Both the position numbers and the translations under genes were made by a program. Below the pieces are notes generated by a model. It was not told the origin of the DNA. It worked only from the letters and a program-made list of their open reading frames with translations, and did not search any database. This document shows, in pieces, positions 1 through 13,787 of a stretch of DNA of 64,000 nt. Positions within the stretch are counted from its first letter, which is position 1, and each line of letters starts with the position of its first letter. The stretch is from contig KV425575.1 in the NCBI GenBank assembly GCA_001632425.1, positions 367,462 through 431,461 on the forward strand, read 5' to 3'. Source of the stretch: Neolentinus lepideus HHB14362 ss-1 (lineage: Eukaryota; Basidiomycota; Agaricomycetes; Gloeophyllales; Gloeophyllaceae).

Positions 1-317
1 ACCAAATAAGCTGCGATTCAGGCTACGCAGAGCATAAGGAATGCTTAAGCGCAGCTACCCATACCCCGTTCGAACACCAAGATCCCGAAGCTGCCGCAAG
101 AAGTCGATAAAATTAGACTATTTATGGCTCCTTTGGAGGTGAACCAGCTGATATCCTAGGCGGCAGGCTTTATCAGAGCGGTCATGACATTGCCTTAGCA
201 TCGCTAAAGTGGGGACTAAGTCCTGCCCATCCATCCACAACCATTCCATATACTTGACATGTAACAGTAGATGATGGGTAAATCCATCAGCCTCATCCAC
301 GACCCTTCCCACGAGTC
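1..317. other. Window edge, no gene seen
   Basis: I see no supported gene here. A short minus-strand open frame (118-312) has no recognisable motif. The stretch lies beyond the last exon of the DUF6534 gene that begins at 318. Confidence 0.4.
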
Positions 318-1931
318 TCAGTATCTATAAGATCTTGTTCTCATCAATTTTGTGTAGGTCCTGCTGCGAATGTTCAATACGAAGGCACACAAACAGAAGG
401 CAGAATTCCGTACGCTTCTGCTAGCATCACGGTCGAAGTCAACTTGTTGAGTTGTCGTGATGAGCACGGCGGGGACGGTAGTCGTGCGTCGACCCACGCG
501 CGAGAGATTATGCCTGGTCCCAGAGCTGCCCTCTCCCTGCCGATCACCGTTATTGTTGGTTCGAATACGATGTCGTGCATTCAAGTTAGCAATGAGTGTG
601 TTCGAATATCTAGTGGGGTCACAATGAGAAAGATGGAGATGTATATGTGATGGCTGGTGCTCCTACAGTTTCGCAGTCATGTACATGCTAAAACCGAAGC
701 GAATCAGAGATGTATAGACAGAAGACGTTTAATCGACTCACAGACTAAAATGACCGTTGTTATGTACAGACAAGAATATAATCAGGTGTAGAATTGAAGC
801 TAACGCCGTCGTGGATCCACTCTCGATGGAGAGCCTCATCAACCGATATAGTAGGGAGTTGGTGTCCTTGAAGTTCGACCGCTTGTTTGCTTTTCTCAGC
901 TATAGCGTACTATGTTCAGCCTCTGACAGACTTTTCAAGTTGACCGTAGTGGAGATGCCTACCAGAACCACCATGCTCACGGCAATTAACAAGTCGCAGA
1001 AGGCGTTTCCTGCCAGCCACACCTTGATACAATGTCAGGATAGTGTCGCATCCGAGTGAATGGATTGGCGCACTGATGCAACAACGGTAACCTCACTCAG
1101 GTGGGACAAGTCGGGCATGCGGAACAGCTATAACGGCGCGAGCACAACGAAACGGGATAACGCTACTCGCACATACCTTGATACTGGTGATCAAGGACAT
1201 GACAAAGGCGGTGATGGCAATCTCAGGCGGACTCTAATCAGAGCAATTGATTCAAGGTACTGCAGACGTACAAGACTAGTCAAGACAGGAAGGGGGCGCG
1301 ACTTCGAGAACACTGACATCCTCGTCGAAAAGAAGATCTGCACTCCACCAGCGACTGTCGGAGATAGTCGTGAGATGGACCCAGGGATGAGATCGTCGAC
1401 TAACTTACTGAAACCGTTGACGACTGGCGAGACAGAGAGTGACCAGACTAGGTGCAAAAGGGTTTTCGGGTCTCCCCAGCCTTTAACCATACTATAGCAC
1501 GCCGAATTGGTAGCAAATGCGGCTGCCATTGACTCTAACAACAGCACGATCCATACTAGATTTGAGAGGGTGAGTTGAGATCAATTTTAGGGTACGTCTG
1601 AGAATACAACCTGTGATCTTGGTGGACATCCGGTCATTCGGGTAGTGCGATGTGTAGATGGCTGGTTACCTCGAAATGAGAACAACTGAGGCCGACTTGA
1701 GAACTTGTCAACTCACAGACTTGCAGCATGAGAACTCCCTGCAGTAAATATGCAAACAAGTATCCCAAGAGCCGTGTGCGGCATGTTGGCTCATTTGATC
1801 TTGTGGCTTACTTTTCCAGCTTACAAGTGATCCTTCTCTACGTGTCGGTTTGGGATATCGTCCATTAGACAAAACTGCGAAAAAAAACACATCACTTGAA
1901 TATTTGCTGGTACACCGGCCAAAGGAGCCAT
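318..1931 (-). pseudogene. DUF6534-type multi-span membrane protein, left copy, probably damaged
   Basis: Exons on the minus strand read in order as an agaricomycete DUF6534 protein, a polytopic membrane family of unknown function. The first membrane segment is GYLFAYLLQGVLMLQV near 1715-1770. Next come WIVLLLESMAAAFATNSA followed by GWGDPKTLLHLVWS (about 1430-1550), VQIFFSTR with FSKSR, the segment LAGNAFCDLLIAVSMVVL (about 965-1020), the family signature NFKDTNSLLYRLMRLSIESG (about 800-890), and a cytoplasmic tail with LNARHRIR and VDFDR. The exon beginning CTCTTGGG (1771) is preceded by CGG, where the right-hand copy has TAG, so the usual AG acceptor is missing. A cryptic AG about 18 bases upstream would stay in frame and add six residues. 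The first exon is not resolved; 1931 is a candidate ATG. Family assignment is from motif pattern. The pseudogene call rests on the one splice site and could instead be an altered but functional gene. Confidence 0.6.
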
Positions 1932-2031
1932 ATCTGACCCAAAGGTAGAATGCAGTGGACGGTTCCTTCCCAGGTGATCTCCCTATAGAGTTTCTAGTGG
2001 AAGTGTGGAACATAATAGCAGTCGCAGTTAA

Positions 2032-2540
2032 GATGACCCGAGGCTCAAATCCGTGACTAGCGGATGGAAACCATGCAACCCATTTCTTCGCAATGTTCTT
2101 CGAAATGTGGTGCCCAAGTTTAAAGTCAAATTCGGTTCTCTCAAGTGGTGCGGCCCCGAGTCAGAGAAAAGTTTCGAAGACGCTAATTAAATTAAAGGAA
2201 ACAGAATCTGCAAACGAATGAAAGGACACCGACACGTCGGTATATGGGCAGTAAACATCTCTGACAGAGATAAGCCGAACCGGACGATCTTTAGAATGCC
2301 ACGTGCCACGAAGGGCGTGGGACCGTGATGCTTCTTGAGATCCGATTGTGGCCTTTCAAAGATTAGGGGTTGTCCCTCGTCCATCCGTTCCCAAGCCAAT
2401 AACTAGAAAATTAGAAAATCGTACATGACATAGTACAACCCGAACAGCGGGACACACACTTGTAACAAGCACCATCCAAAACAGCTACTACGACTTATAA
2501 TTCCTTGCTTTCATCAATCTTTTGTACGTCCTACGGACAA
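2032..2540. other. Spacer between tandem DUF6534 copies
   Basis: About 0.5 kb between the two copies. It should hold the promoter of the left copy and the 3' end of the right copy (both minus strand). I see no further coding signal. Confidence 0.4.
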
Positions 2541-4101
2541 TCAGAACAATGAGATAGCTGCAAGAACATATCCACGTACGCTTTGATTGGTTTCATTGTC
2601 AAAATTGACTTGTTGTGTCGTCGTGATGTACACGGCTGGCACGCTCACTGTAGTGCGGCCCATGGTCGCGAGGCCATGACGCGTCCCAGCAACCCCACCA
2701 GAACTGTTTTCTTCTTCTTCTTCATGCCACATGCTGCTCTCGTCCATGCGGATTCGGCGCCGAGCATTCAGATTAGCAAGTAGGGTGTTAGAATATCTGT
2801 AATACAACATAAGCAGGAGGAGGATTTGCAGAAATGGAAGTGTGTACAATTTCGCAGTCATATACATCCTAAAAGACTTGTTGGTCAGGAAACGAGGAGG
2901 AAGTGGTGCGCCACTTACAACAGGAAATGGCCGTTGTTATTGACGCCAAGGAAAAGACTTACATGTAAAATTGAAGTCAGGGCCGTCGTCGTGCCACTCT
3001 CGATGACGAGTCTCATCAGCCGGTATAAAAGTGAGTTTGTACTTTTGAAAGTAGTCCGCTTCTTTGCTTTTTTAATCTGGATATGACCAACGCTCAGTCG
3101 CCCACAAACGTCTGTTATAACGTCGCGCTCACCAAGTATACCAGGCTTACCGCAATTGTCACGTCGCAGAAAGCACTTCCCGCAAGCCATATCTACAGAG
3201 CAAGGTAAGGTGTGGTCGCATGTGGAATGGCCAGTAAACGTACGGAAGCAACGACCCTGGCACTTCTCAGATGTGTCAAGTCGGGCATGGTGAATAGCTG
3301 GAAGCAAAGTGTTGGCATTGCGGACGTGGACATGGTAAGTCGTGACGTACCTTGACGGTGCATATCACAGACATTGCAAAGGCTGTCAACGAGATCTAGC
3401 ACACCTCATTAGACTCGTAAACGAATGAGCACTCGAGAGCCGTACGAGAACTGTCACAATAGGAAGAATGCGGTTCTTGGAGAACACGGTCATCCGGGTT
3501 GTGAAGAATAATTGAACGATGGACGCGGCTTTGACATCCCGAGTTAGAGACAGCTTCGAGGGGATGCTCTACAGGTTACTTACTGAGACCGCAAACCGCT
3601 GGCGCGATAGAGAAGGACCATGCCGGATGAAGAAGGGTGTCTGGATCTCCCCAGCCCGACACCAGTTCATCCCACGCCGAATTTGTTGCAAATGCGGTTG
3701 CAATTGTCTCTAGAAGCAGCACAGACCAGACTGTGAGACCGTGAGTGAGAATCGAATTTCAAGAACAGTATATTCGACACGAACCTATGGCCTTGGTGGA
3801 TATACGATCCTTGGGGTAGTGCATCATGTAAAGGACTGGACAGCCGTTCAACGTGAAAGGGTTCGAACATGATGAACGTTAAGGAACTTACAAACTTGGA
3901 GCATCAGGACACCCTGGAGCAAATATGCAAACAGGTAACCCAATAGCTACACAGGCATCGTCGGTACATGGTGTTTGCGACTATCCGACAGACTTACAAG
4001 GGGACCTTCTCTATGCGAGGGTTCAGAAACACGAACATATCTATCGCGACATAGACTCACATTCCCACAATATTTGATGGCACACCAGGTAAAGGTGCCA
4101 T
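2541..4101 (-). CDS. DUF6534-type multi-span membrane protein, right copy
   Basis: Paralogue of the gene immediately to the left, same strand, same exon order. The readable segments are REGPL joined across an intron to LLGYLFAYLLQGVLMLQV (about 3905-3955), LYMMHYPKDRISTKAI, WSVLLLETIATAFATNSA with GWGDPDT, SIVQLFFTTRMTVFSKNR (about 3470-3520), WLAGSAFCDVTIAVSLVYL (about 3145-3200) ending at a clean GTGAGC donor, the signature TTFKSTNSLLYRLMRLVIES, and a tail with SNTLLANLNARRRIRMDE. Here the acceptor before LLGYLF is a proper TAG. The family is thought to span the membrane six or seven times; its function is not known. The 5' end is uncertain: 4101 is an ATG conserved between copies, but the splice from it to REGPL is not clear. 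Tandem duplication is the obvious origin. Confidence 0.65.
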
Positions 4102-4712
4102 GTTGAGTGACTCTGCAACGTGGTCGGCGACTCCCCGACGTCAGATGCTGCTCGAGGGGGAATGGAGGTGGTGCTCGTCGAAGACTGTTTAATATGTTGA
4201 TTAAATCGAGCTCGAGCCGGTATGCATTCTTGACATTAACTGTCAGAAAGTTCGATTTATTTCCGGATGCAGTCGGGTAACTCAGACAGAATTCGGCTGC
4301 TGCCGCGCGCGTGGGCCCATTGTTGATGCGCACGCTTGAAAGTGGGTCGATTCCCGCAAGATTAATGCCCTGAACGGTACCTGGTCAAAGCCACCATTTC
4401 GCGTATGCAAACGGTTTCATCAAGCACGCGATGTAGTCAGGAAATCGTAGGTTTTCAATTTCTAGTACAGGGCTGGGCAGCCTTCGGATGCAGGAGAAGG
4501 AGGCGTGGGAAGGGGAACGATATTTGCCGAGATCCAGATCGATTCAAGATTGGCGTACCGCCTAGGACTCGGAGGCACCGTTTGCACCGGATTCCAGCTC
4601 ATGTAGACCGAGCAAGCCTAGGATAAAGGTTTCAATACTATCAAAACCTGTCTCCTATCGCACACCATAAATACTCTATTGTTGCTCTTTGTATTCGTTC
4701 ACTTCAATTCGC
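4102..4712. other. Gene-free stretch left of the repeat island
   Basis: No supported gene. It should include the promoter of the minus-strand DUF6534 gene. The last bases (AACGAT, 4713-4718) are the left target duplication of the adjacent TIR element. Confidence 0.4.
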
Positions 4713-4718
4713 AACGAT
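4713..4718. repeat. Target-site duplication of TIR copy 1, left (AACGAT)
   Basis: AACGAT directly precedes TACGGTTG here and recurs directly after CCGTA at 5728-5733. It is exact over six bases and does not extend further. Confidence 0.85.
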
Positions 4719-5727
4719 TACGGTTGACCATCTGGGACAGGTCAAATTCAAACTCGGTTTCGACTTTCCGTTTGCAAACCAGCTCGCGGGTTCGATCCTC
4801 TATTGAGTCCGGTTCCAATACAGTATTGGACCATCACGTGACGTGGGACCGTCAGTGGCTTTCTACACGACGAGCCAATGCTTTTTCAGTCAGAAAAAAG
4901 AATTTAAATTCATTTTATACTGTGTTCAACATATACATCAAATTCTCTCCAGGTAGCTGCAGTTTTCCATTCACAAACACAATGTTAATGTCGATTTTGA
5001 CTAGAATTGAAACTTAATTTGAGATACATCGCTTTTTTTCAGCTTTAAAATGCATTACTTGTCAAATATATTAATTTAAAACTGTGTTATTACTTCTAAG
5101 GATAGTATTAGCACTTTGAATGATGTTGTTCGGTGCTCATTTCGTCGAGATACAGGTCTTGAAGCTCGAAGTGGCAAGGGTCCCACAAAAGCTGTGCTCA
5201 CGCCACGTGGTGTAGCTAATGCAGCTGCAGTAAAGTCAGGCCAAAAGGTACCACCCAAGCCAAAGCAAGGGTTGCTGGCCCATATCCCCAGGCCACAGCT
5301 TCAAGCAACTACTACAATACTGTCTGGCTTAGTCAGTCCGAGGGACACAAGACAAATTCGATAGCGACGTTTTCAACTTGTGGCGTGGGTAGTTTGAGCT
5401 CTATTCGGACTCGCTGACGCGCAGAAAAACACTGCCACACTGATGCACTAAGCAAGAGTTGCAGCCAACGCCGGCGGCACTCGAGAGTCGAACATCGTGC
5501 GATGGTGGCGACTCTGGCTGCACTCGTGCTGAGCCAACTCGACTTCTAACATTCCTTAGGTTGCCGTTCAGAACTGGTCCTGGATGACTAAGGCTAGCAT
5601 ACACATATATGCTGACAGTCCTAATTTGGTCTAGACTACATCATGGAGGATCGAACCTGCGACCTGGTTTGCAATCGAAAAGTTGAACTGAGTTTTCGAT
5701 TTGACCTGTCCCAGATGGTCAACCGTA
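4719..5727 (+). mobile_element. Non-autonomous TIR DNA transposon, copy 1 (1009 bp)
   Basis: Both ends start TACGGTTGACCATCTGGGAC, facing outward, and the inverted similarity continues for roughly 85 bp with scattered mismatches (the two ends differ, so they can be told apart: A end at left, B end at right). The element is bounded by a perfect 6-bp duplication AACGAT at 4713-4718 and 5728-5733. It carries no transposase. The longest internal frame (about 82 codons at 5116-5364) has no motif I recognise. A near-identical inverted copy lies at 5939-6938; an 8-10 bp indel near 4847 explains most of the length difference. The 6-bp duplication with TAC-GG termini is, from memory, like the IS3EU superfamily; that placement is inference. 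Confidence 0.85.
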
Positions 5728-5938
5728 AACGATGGAATAAGTACTGCTGTATCCGAGGTAACAACTTCTCCATACGGCCCTACATATTGATGCAGTACGT
5801 TGCCACCCAATATTGTGATGGACAGGGTCCCGGTCTGTACTTGGCCAGACAATTCCAGACACATGCCGTAATACTGGGGCACTTGATGATTTTTACTTGT
5901 TACGGACGTCCTAAAGCCGGGAAGAAGAACCTGACGGG
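5728..5938. other. 211-bp host spacer between the two TIR elements, including both inner target duplications
   Basis: The spacer begins with AACGAT, the right duplication of copy 1, and ends with GACGGG (5933-5938), the left duplication of copy 2. Removing both elements and one duplication each joins 4712-AACGAT-5734 and 5932-GACGGG-6945 into a plain sequence. The intervening DNA has open frames on both strands but no motif I recognise. Confidence 0.75.
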
Positions 5939-6938
5939 TACGGTTGACCATCTGGGACAGGTCAAATCGAAAACTCAGTTCAACTTTTCGATTGCAAACC
6001 AGGTCGCAGGTTCGATCCTCCGTGATGTAGTCTAGACCAAATTAGGACTGTCAGCATATATGTGTGTGCTAGCCTTAGTCATCCAGGACCAGTTCCGAAC
6101 GGCAACCTAAGCAATGTTAAAAGTCGAGTTGGCTCAGCACGAGTGCAGCCAGAGTCGCCACCATCGCACGATGTTCGACTCTCGAGTGCCGCCGGCGCTG
6201 CAACTTGGCTGCAACTCTTGCTTAGCGCATCAGTGTGCCAGTGCTTTTCTGCGCGTCGGCGAGTCCGAATAGAGCTCAAACTACCCACGCCACAAGTTGA
6301 AAACGTCGCTATCGAATTTGCCTTGTGTCCCTCGGACTGACTAAGCCAGACAGTATTGTAGTATTTACCTGAAGCTGTGGCCTTGGGATATGGGCCAGCA
6401 ACCCTTGCTTTGGCTTGGGTGGTACCTTTTGGCCTGACTTTACTGCAGCTGCATTAGCTACACCACGTGGCGCGGGCACAGCTTTTGTGGGCCACTTCAA
6501 GCTTCAAGACCTGTATCTCGACGAAACGAGCACCGAACAACATCATTCAAAGTGCTAATACTATCCTTAGAAGTAATAATACAGTTTTAAATTAATATAT
6601 TTGACGAGTAATGCATTTTAAAGCTGAAAAAAGCGATGTATCTCAAATTAAGTTTCAATTCTAGTCAAAATTGACATTAACATTGTGTTTGTGAATGGAA
6701 AACTGCAGCTACCTGGAGAAAACTTGATGTATATGTTGAACACAGTAACAAATGAATTTACATTCTTTTTTCTGACTGAAAAAGCATTGGCTCGTCGTGC
6801 AGAAAGCCACCCACGTCACGTGATGGTCCAATACTGTATTGGAACCGGACTCAATAGAGGATCGAACCCGCAAGCTGGTTTGCAAATGGAAAGTCGAAAC
6901 CGAGTTTGAATTTGACCTGTCCCAAATGGTCAACCGTA
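5939..6938 (-). mobile_element. Non-autonomous TIR DNA transposon, copy 2 (1000 bp), inverted relative to copy 1
   Basis: Reverse complement of copy 1 almost throughout, judged by eye at well over 90 percent identity. Its B end faces the spacer and its A end lies at 6938. It has its own perfect 6-bp duplication, GACGGG at 5933-5938 and 6939-6944, different from that of copy 1, so it is a separate insertion and not half of one palindromic element. Internal features match copy 1, including the short frame (6309-6500 in antisense) and the sub-palindrome CCAATACAGTATTGG near the A end. No transposase. Confidence 0.85.
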
Positions 6939-6944
6939 GACGGG

Positions 6945-7500
6945 GCATATCCGAAGAGAATTGACTACGGTTGCCTCGACGCTCAGCACGCAGGTCTGAA
7001 ATAACATGAGCCACGTACCATTGCTACCCCTGACGTCCTGGCACCCTTTGTGACTGATTGCCGGTTCGAGACTACTCTTACCCTATAACGGAATTTTTGC
7101 GCATTTTTTTTTGTGATCTGGAGAACAAAGCTGATAGAATAATCCCGTGAGTTGTGAGGTTGCGTTTTCTTAGCCGCCCAATTATAGGTCCCCGAGATGG
7201 TGGTGTCCAGCAATGTATATGTCCCTTGCTGCAGGACATATCTTTGCATCGCGTACAAGAAGCACTAGGGTGATTCACAATATTCACGTTTTCCATCCGA
7301 TTTCAGCGTGCTTTCGGCAGATTTTTTGGTACGCACAATTTTGCCTCTCTTTCGGGCCAAAATATTAACGACAGGCCGCCTCGCTACTCAATATGGCTTC
7401 CGCGCAGAGACGGATACCTCTAAGGTACATGAAGCGCATGAAACAAAGGAGTCACAGAGTCTACACAGATCCGGACGATTAATGCGGAGGTGGAGTGACT
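6945..7500. other. Intergenic sequence between repeats
   Basis: No supported gene. It ends in ACT (7498-7500), the left target duplication of the small MITE that follows. Confidence 0.4.
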
Positions 7501-7630
7501 CACTGTGGGAAACCCAGTCTTTAACAGCCTGCAAAATGTTGATCAAAAGGTATTATCAGCCAATCAGAGGGTGAGAAATACCTCTTGATCAACATTTTGC
7601 AGGTCCTCAAAGAGTGGGACTCCCGCAGTG
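7501..7630. mobile_element. CACTA-like hairpin MITE (130 bp)
   Basis: The two halves (7501-7555 and 7574-7630) are imperfect inverted repeats of about 55 bp that start CACTGTGGGAA and end CCCGCAGTG, around a ~20-bp loop. The element is bracketed by ACT at 7498-7500 and 7631-7633. CACTR ends and a 3-bp duplication fit the CACTA/EnSpm superfamily. It has no coding capacity. The inner arm GATCAACATTTTGCAGG is almost exact in both halves. Confidence 0.7.
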
Positions 7631-7854
7631 ACTCTTCCAGGAGTGTACTTGTCAGGCGATGGCCCTGGGAGAGAATTTTCCGCAAACCTAGGGCTGTGGA
7701 GGAAGGGATATAAGCGACCTGGCTGGCGCCCGGGAGTTAGCTATAGCTATTCCAGAAGATACAACTTGGCGACCATCACCTCTAGAACACACTCCTCAGG
7801 GTCGGTCCAATGTGCATTTGAAAGCCGTTTGGGTGGGGCATTCGAGCGCGCCCA

Positions 7855-7905
7855 CACTTCGGGAATCCCACTCTTTGAGGACCTATAATCTGTTGGTCAA
7901 AATAT
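7855..7905. repeat. Isolated terminal repeat of the same MITE family
   Basis: CACTTCGGGAATCCCACTCTTTGAGGACC followed by GTTGGTCAAAAT matches the inverted end of the 7501-7630 MITE. A degenerate partner may lie near 7955-8008 (ACATTTTGCA then AACTCCC), which would make a second, older copy. I could not fix its right end. Confidence 0.5.
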
Positions 7906-8356
7906 ATTTCTACAGCCCAAGATATTATCTTTTACCCCCATTTCGGCATTCTCACAAACATTTTGCATTTTACAAAAGATTGCAACTCCCTCTGTACCAG
8001 GGCACGTGAGCTGCTCGGAGCGAGGCCACCGAGACTCTTACGATACAATATAAATGATTGCTCATGGTAGGTAGGAGGTTAGTTGGCTTGAATACTCGGG
8101 AAACCAGTTTCAAGTGCACCGCTAGCTGATATGGAAGGCGACCTACGGGCAAGTTAGTGAGTATGCGAGGTAGGCTCCGGCAACTTGAACGTCCATTGAG
8201 CGAGAGGCTTCAAGACATGATATACCCAGCAAGCGATAACGGAGCACACAGAACGACGAAGGGATCGTCTGGTGCATCGTGACCATGACGTGCACAGCTG
8301 GGCAACTTCTAGATCTTAACAGAAAACGAACCACCTCTGACCTAAGGCAAAAAATA

Positions 8357-8447
8357 ATGGCCAACGCAGGGTCGAACTGAGCATAGTGTATTTTGCACAG
8401 TACTCACAGAAATACCAACCCTACGCTCTGACCAACCGAGTAGCCAG
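8357..8447 (-). repeat. tRNA-like remnant (SINE head or tRNA pseudogene)
   Basis: Read on the minus strand this has an A-box/D-arm-like GGCTACTCGGTTGGTCAGAGC, a possible anticodon stem CGTAG/CTATG, a B box GTTCGACCC in a T-arm-like CTCAG-TTCGACC-CTGCG, and a run of six T just after it (8348-8354 on the plus strand is A-rich). The acceptor arms do not pair, the variable loop is absent and position 33 is not U, so it is not a working tRNA. A tRNA-derived SINE fragment or a decayed tRNA gene are the likely explanations. Confidence 0.35.
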
Positions 8448-8569
8448 CGATCTGAGAACATATCTAGTAGCCGTCACATGTCTCGTCATGCGTGACATAA
8501 TATCACGACCAGACTCGACGTGGACAATCTCATCTCCGGCGGAATACGTGGTCTTTTGCTGCTTGCTAG

Positions 8570-12336
<3,767 letters not shown>

Positions 12337-13175
12337 ATGCAGCTCATTCCGTATAGCTCGCAAGGTTATATGATGGGCGCGTTAGAGCCGCTAGACCATA
12401 TGCCCTTTCCGCCGCCGTTTGGGGAGACACCTAAGTACGTTCCCACGCGCATCAGGTTGGTCATTTCTAATATCATATTTCATTAGGCGAGGGTCGGCTG
12501 CTGCAGTAGACGGGGGTCTGAATGACACCCCATCATCCGAATCCTGGTCTCTGCCCTCGACGCCCATCCTTGCAGAGCCCATACTTCCCAGGCGGGTACC
12601 AGCACTATTGTGGTTATGATTCCTGTTTCTTACTTCACCCCAGCGATCAGCCAGTCGACGCGTACCCTGAACCCATGGATGCTATGTCGACCCAAGACTG
12701 TCCTGCCGCTCCCGTGATGAAGGACATGGACTCCTTCAGTCAAGGTACAGGCCAGGGTAGCTTCGAGTTCAGTATGAAGGATGGTGCATTCGACGAATTT
12801 GAACGTACATCATCTATCGTGTACAACCCCGCACACCCAGAAATCTCGATTGAGAACTGGCGACGGGACGTCTGTGCGCACCTCGAGGAGCCAGGGTCGA
12901 GCGGACCGGCTTGTATACCCTTGCCCACCACATCGGCTCTGGGCTTAAGGCCCAAGCGGGGGCACTCGTCGTCGGGAAGTGATTTCTCTGGCGGTGAGGG
13001 CTCCTGCGAGTCGATGCAATGGCGGAAACATAAAGAGGCGAAGAGGCGCCGGGTGATGCAGAACGAGCTGCCGGTTATCGACGAGGGCTCAACGATTGAT
13101 ATGAGTCAATGGGACTGGAGTCAGTGTGACCAGTCCCGGTGCGCCTGGGGCAAGTGTAATTTCCCAGATTTGTGA
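12337..13175 (+). CDS. Unrecognised, probably nuclear protein with a Trp/Cys-rich tail
   Basis: I do not recognise this protein. The model starts MQLIPYSSQGYMM, with introns after GETP (12436-12485) and after PRR (GTACCAG to GATCAG, about 12595-12652), giving about 245 residues. The body is Ser/Pro-rich and probably disordered. Near the C-terminus are a basic run (KHKEAKRRRV, a possible nuclear signal) and a final segment with WDWSQC, CAWGKC and NFPDL, a regular spacing of Trp and Cys that may be a short binding motif or metal site. It lies between SEC23 and MSS4 on the same strand. The splice choices are inferred: the second acceptor was chosen because it keeps the long downstream frame open. 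Confidence 0.5.
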
Positions 13176-13787
13176 GTATATAATGTTGCGATCTCCGGGA
13201 GCTGTGGCTGATGCGGGCTCTGTTGCAGTTGATTGATAAAGCTGAACTTGAAGCAAACACATGTTATGATTACGACGATACCACTGCATCGCAGCGTCGA
13301 TATGTATCCACAAGTCTACTCCCATCCTCGTCGATGAACATGTTTTTTCCCTAGCATATTGATTATCGCTAATAGCACCCAGTCCAGTCGAGCTGTAACT
13401 CCCGTACCCCAATACAATTGCTTGTTCTCTGTCCTGGATAGTAAGTCTGACTGCCATACATGGTGTATCCCCACTGTTAGCCACAACTGCATGCCTCGTT
13501 TCTCGGCAAGCGGGGTAGTTCGTACACCCGGCAATTTGTCTCCCAAACTGTTGTATGTATGACGATGAGTGAAAAGAGGTTATGTTCCCGCCGCCGGGCG
13601 CAGTAAGCGTGCCGTACAACCGACGGAGGGGCAGACACTGCCACTTTCGGCCTTGGTCGCCAACCAAAACATCCGCCAAGTTTCTCTGCATGTTGTCCTG
13701 AACTAAGCGCTTTATTCTACACTATCTGGCGGCTAGCAATATACACTACTCTACGGTCTCCTTCTAGTTTGAAATCTTTGCTTTAGT
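13176..13787. other. Intergenic, MSS4 upstream region
   Basis: No supported gene. A minus-strand open frame of 200 codons (13089-13691) overlaps the previous gene and has no recognisable motif. Confidence 0.4.

Noticed and set aside
1060..1547. Plus-strand frame of 145 codons
   Set aside because: It is antisense to DUF6534 exons that carry clear family motifs on the minus strand.
5643..6035. Coding gene of 130 codons across the spacer between TIR elements
   Set aside because: It is built from two transposon ends plus the spacer, so it is not a conserved frame.
4719..6938. A single 2.2-kb palindromic (foldback) element
   Set aside because: Each arm has inverted ends at both of its own termini and its own 6-bp duplication, so two separate insertions explain it better.
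13089..13691. Minus-strand frame of 200 codons
   Set aside because: It overlaps the end of the 12337-13175 gene and has no recognisable domain or signal.
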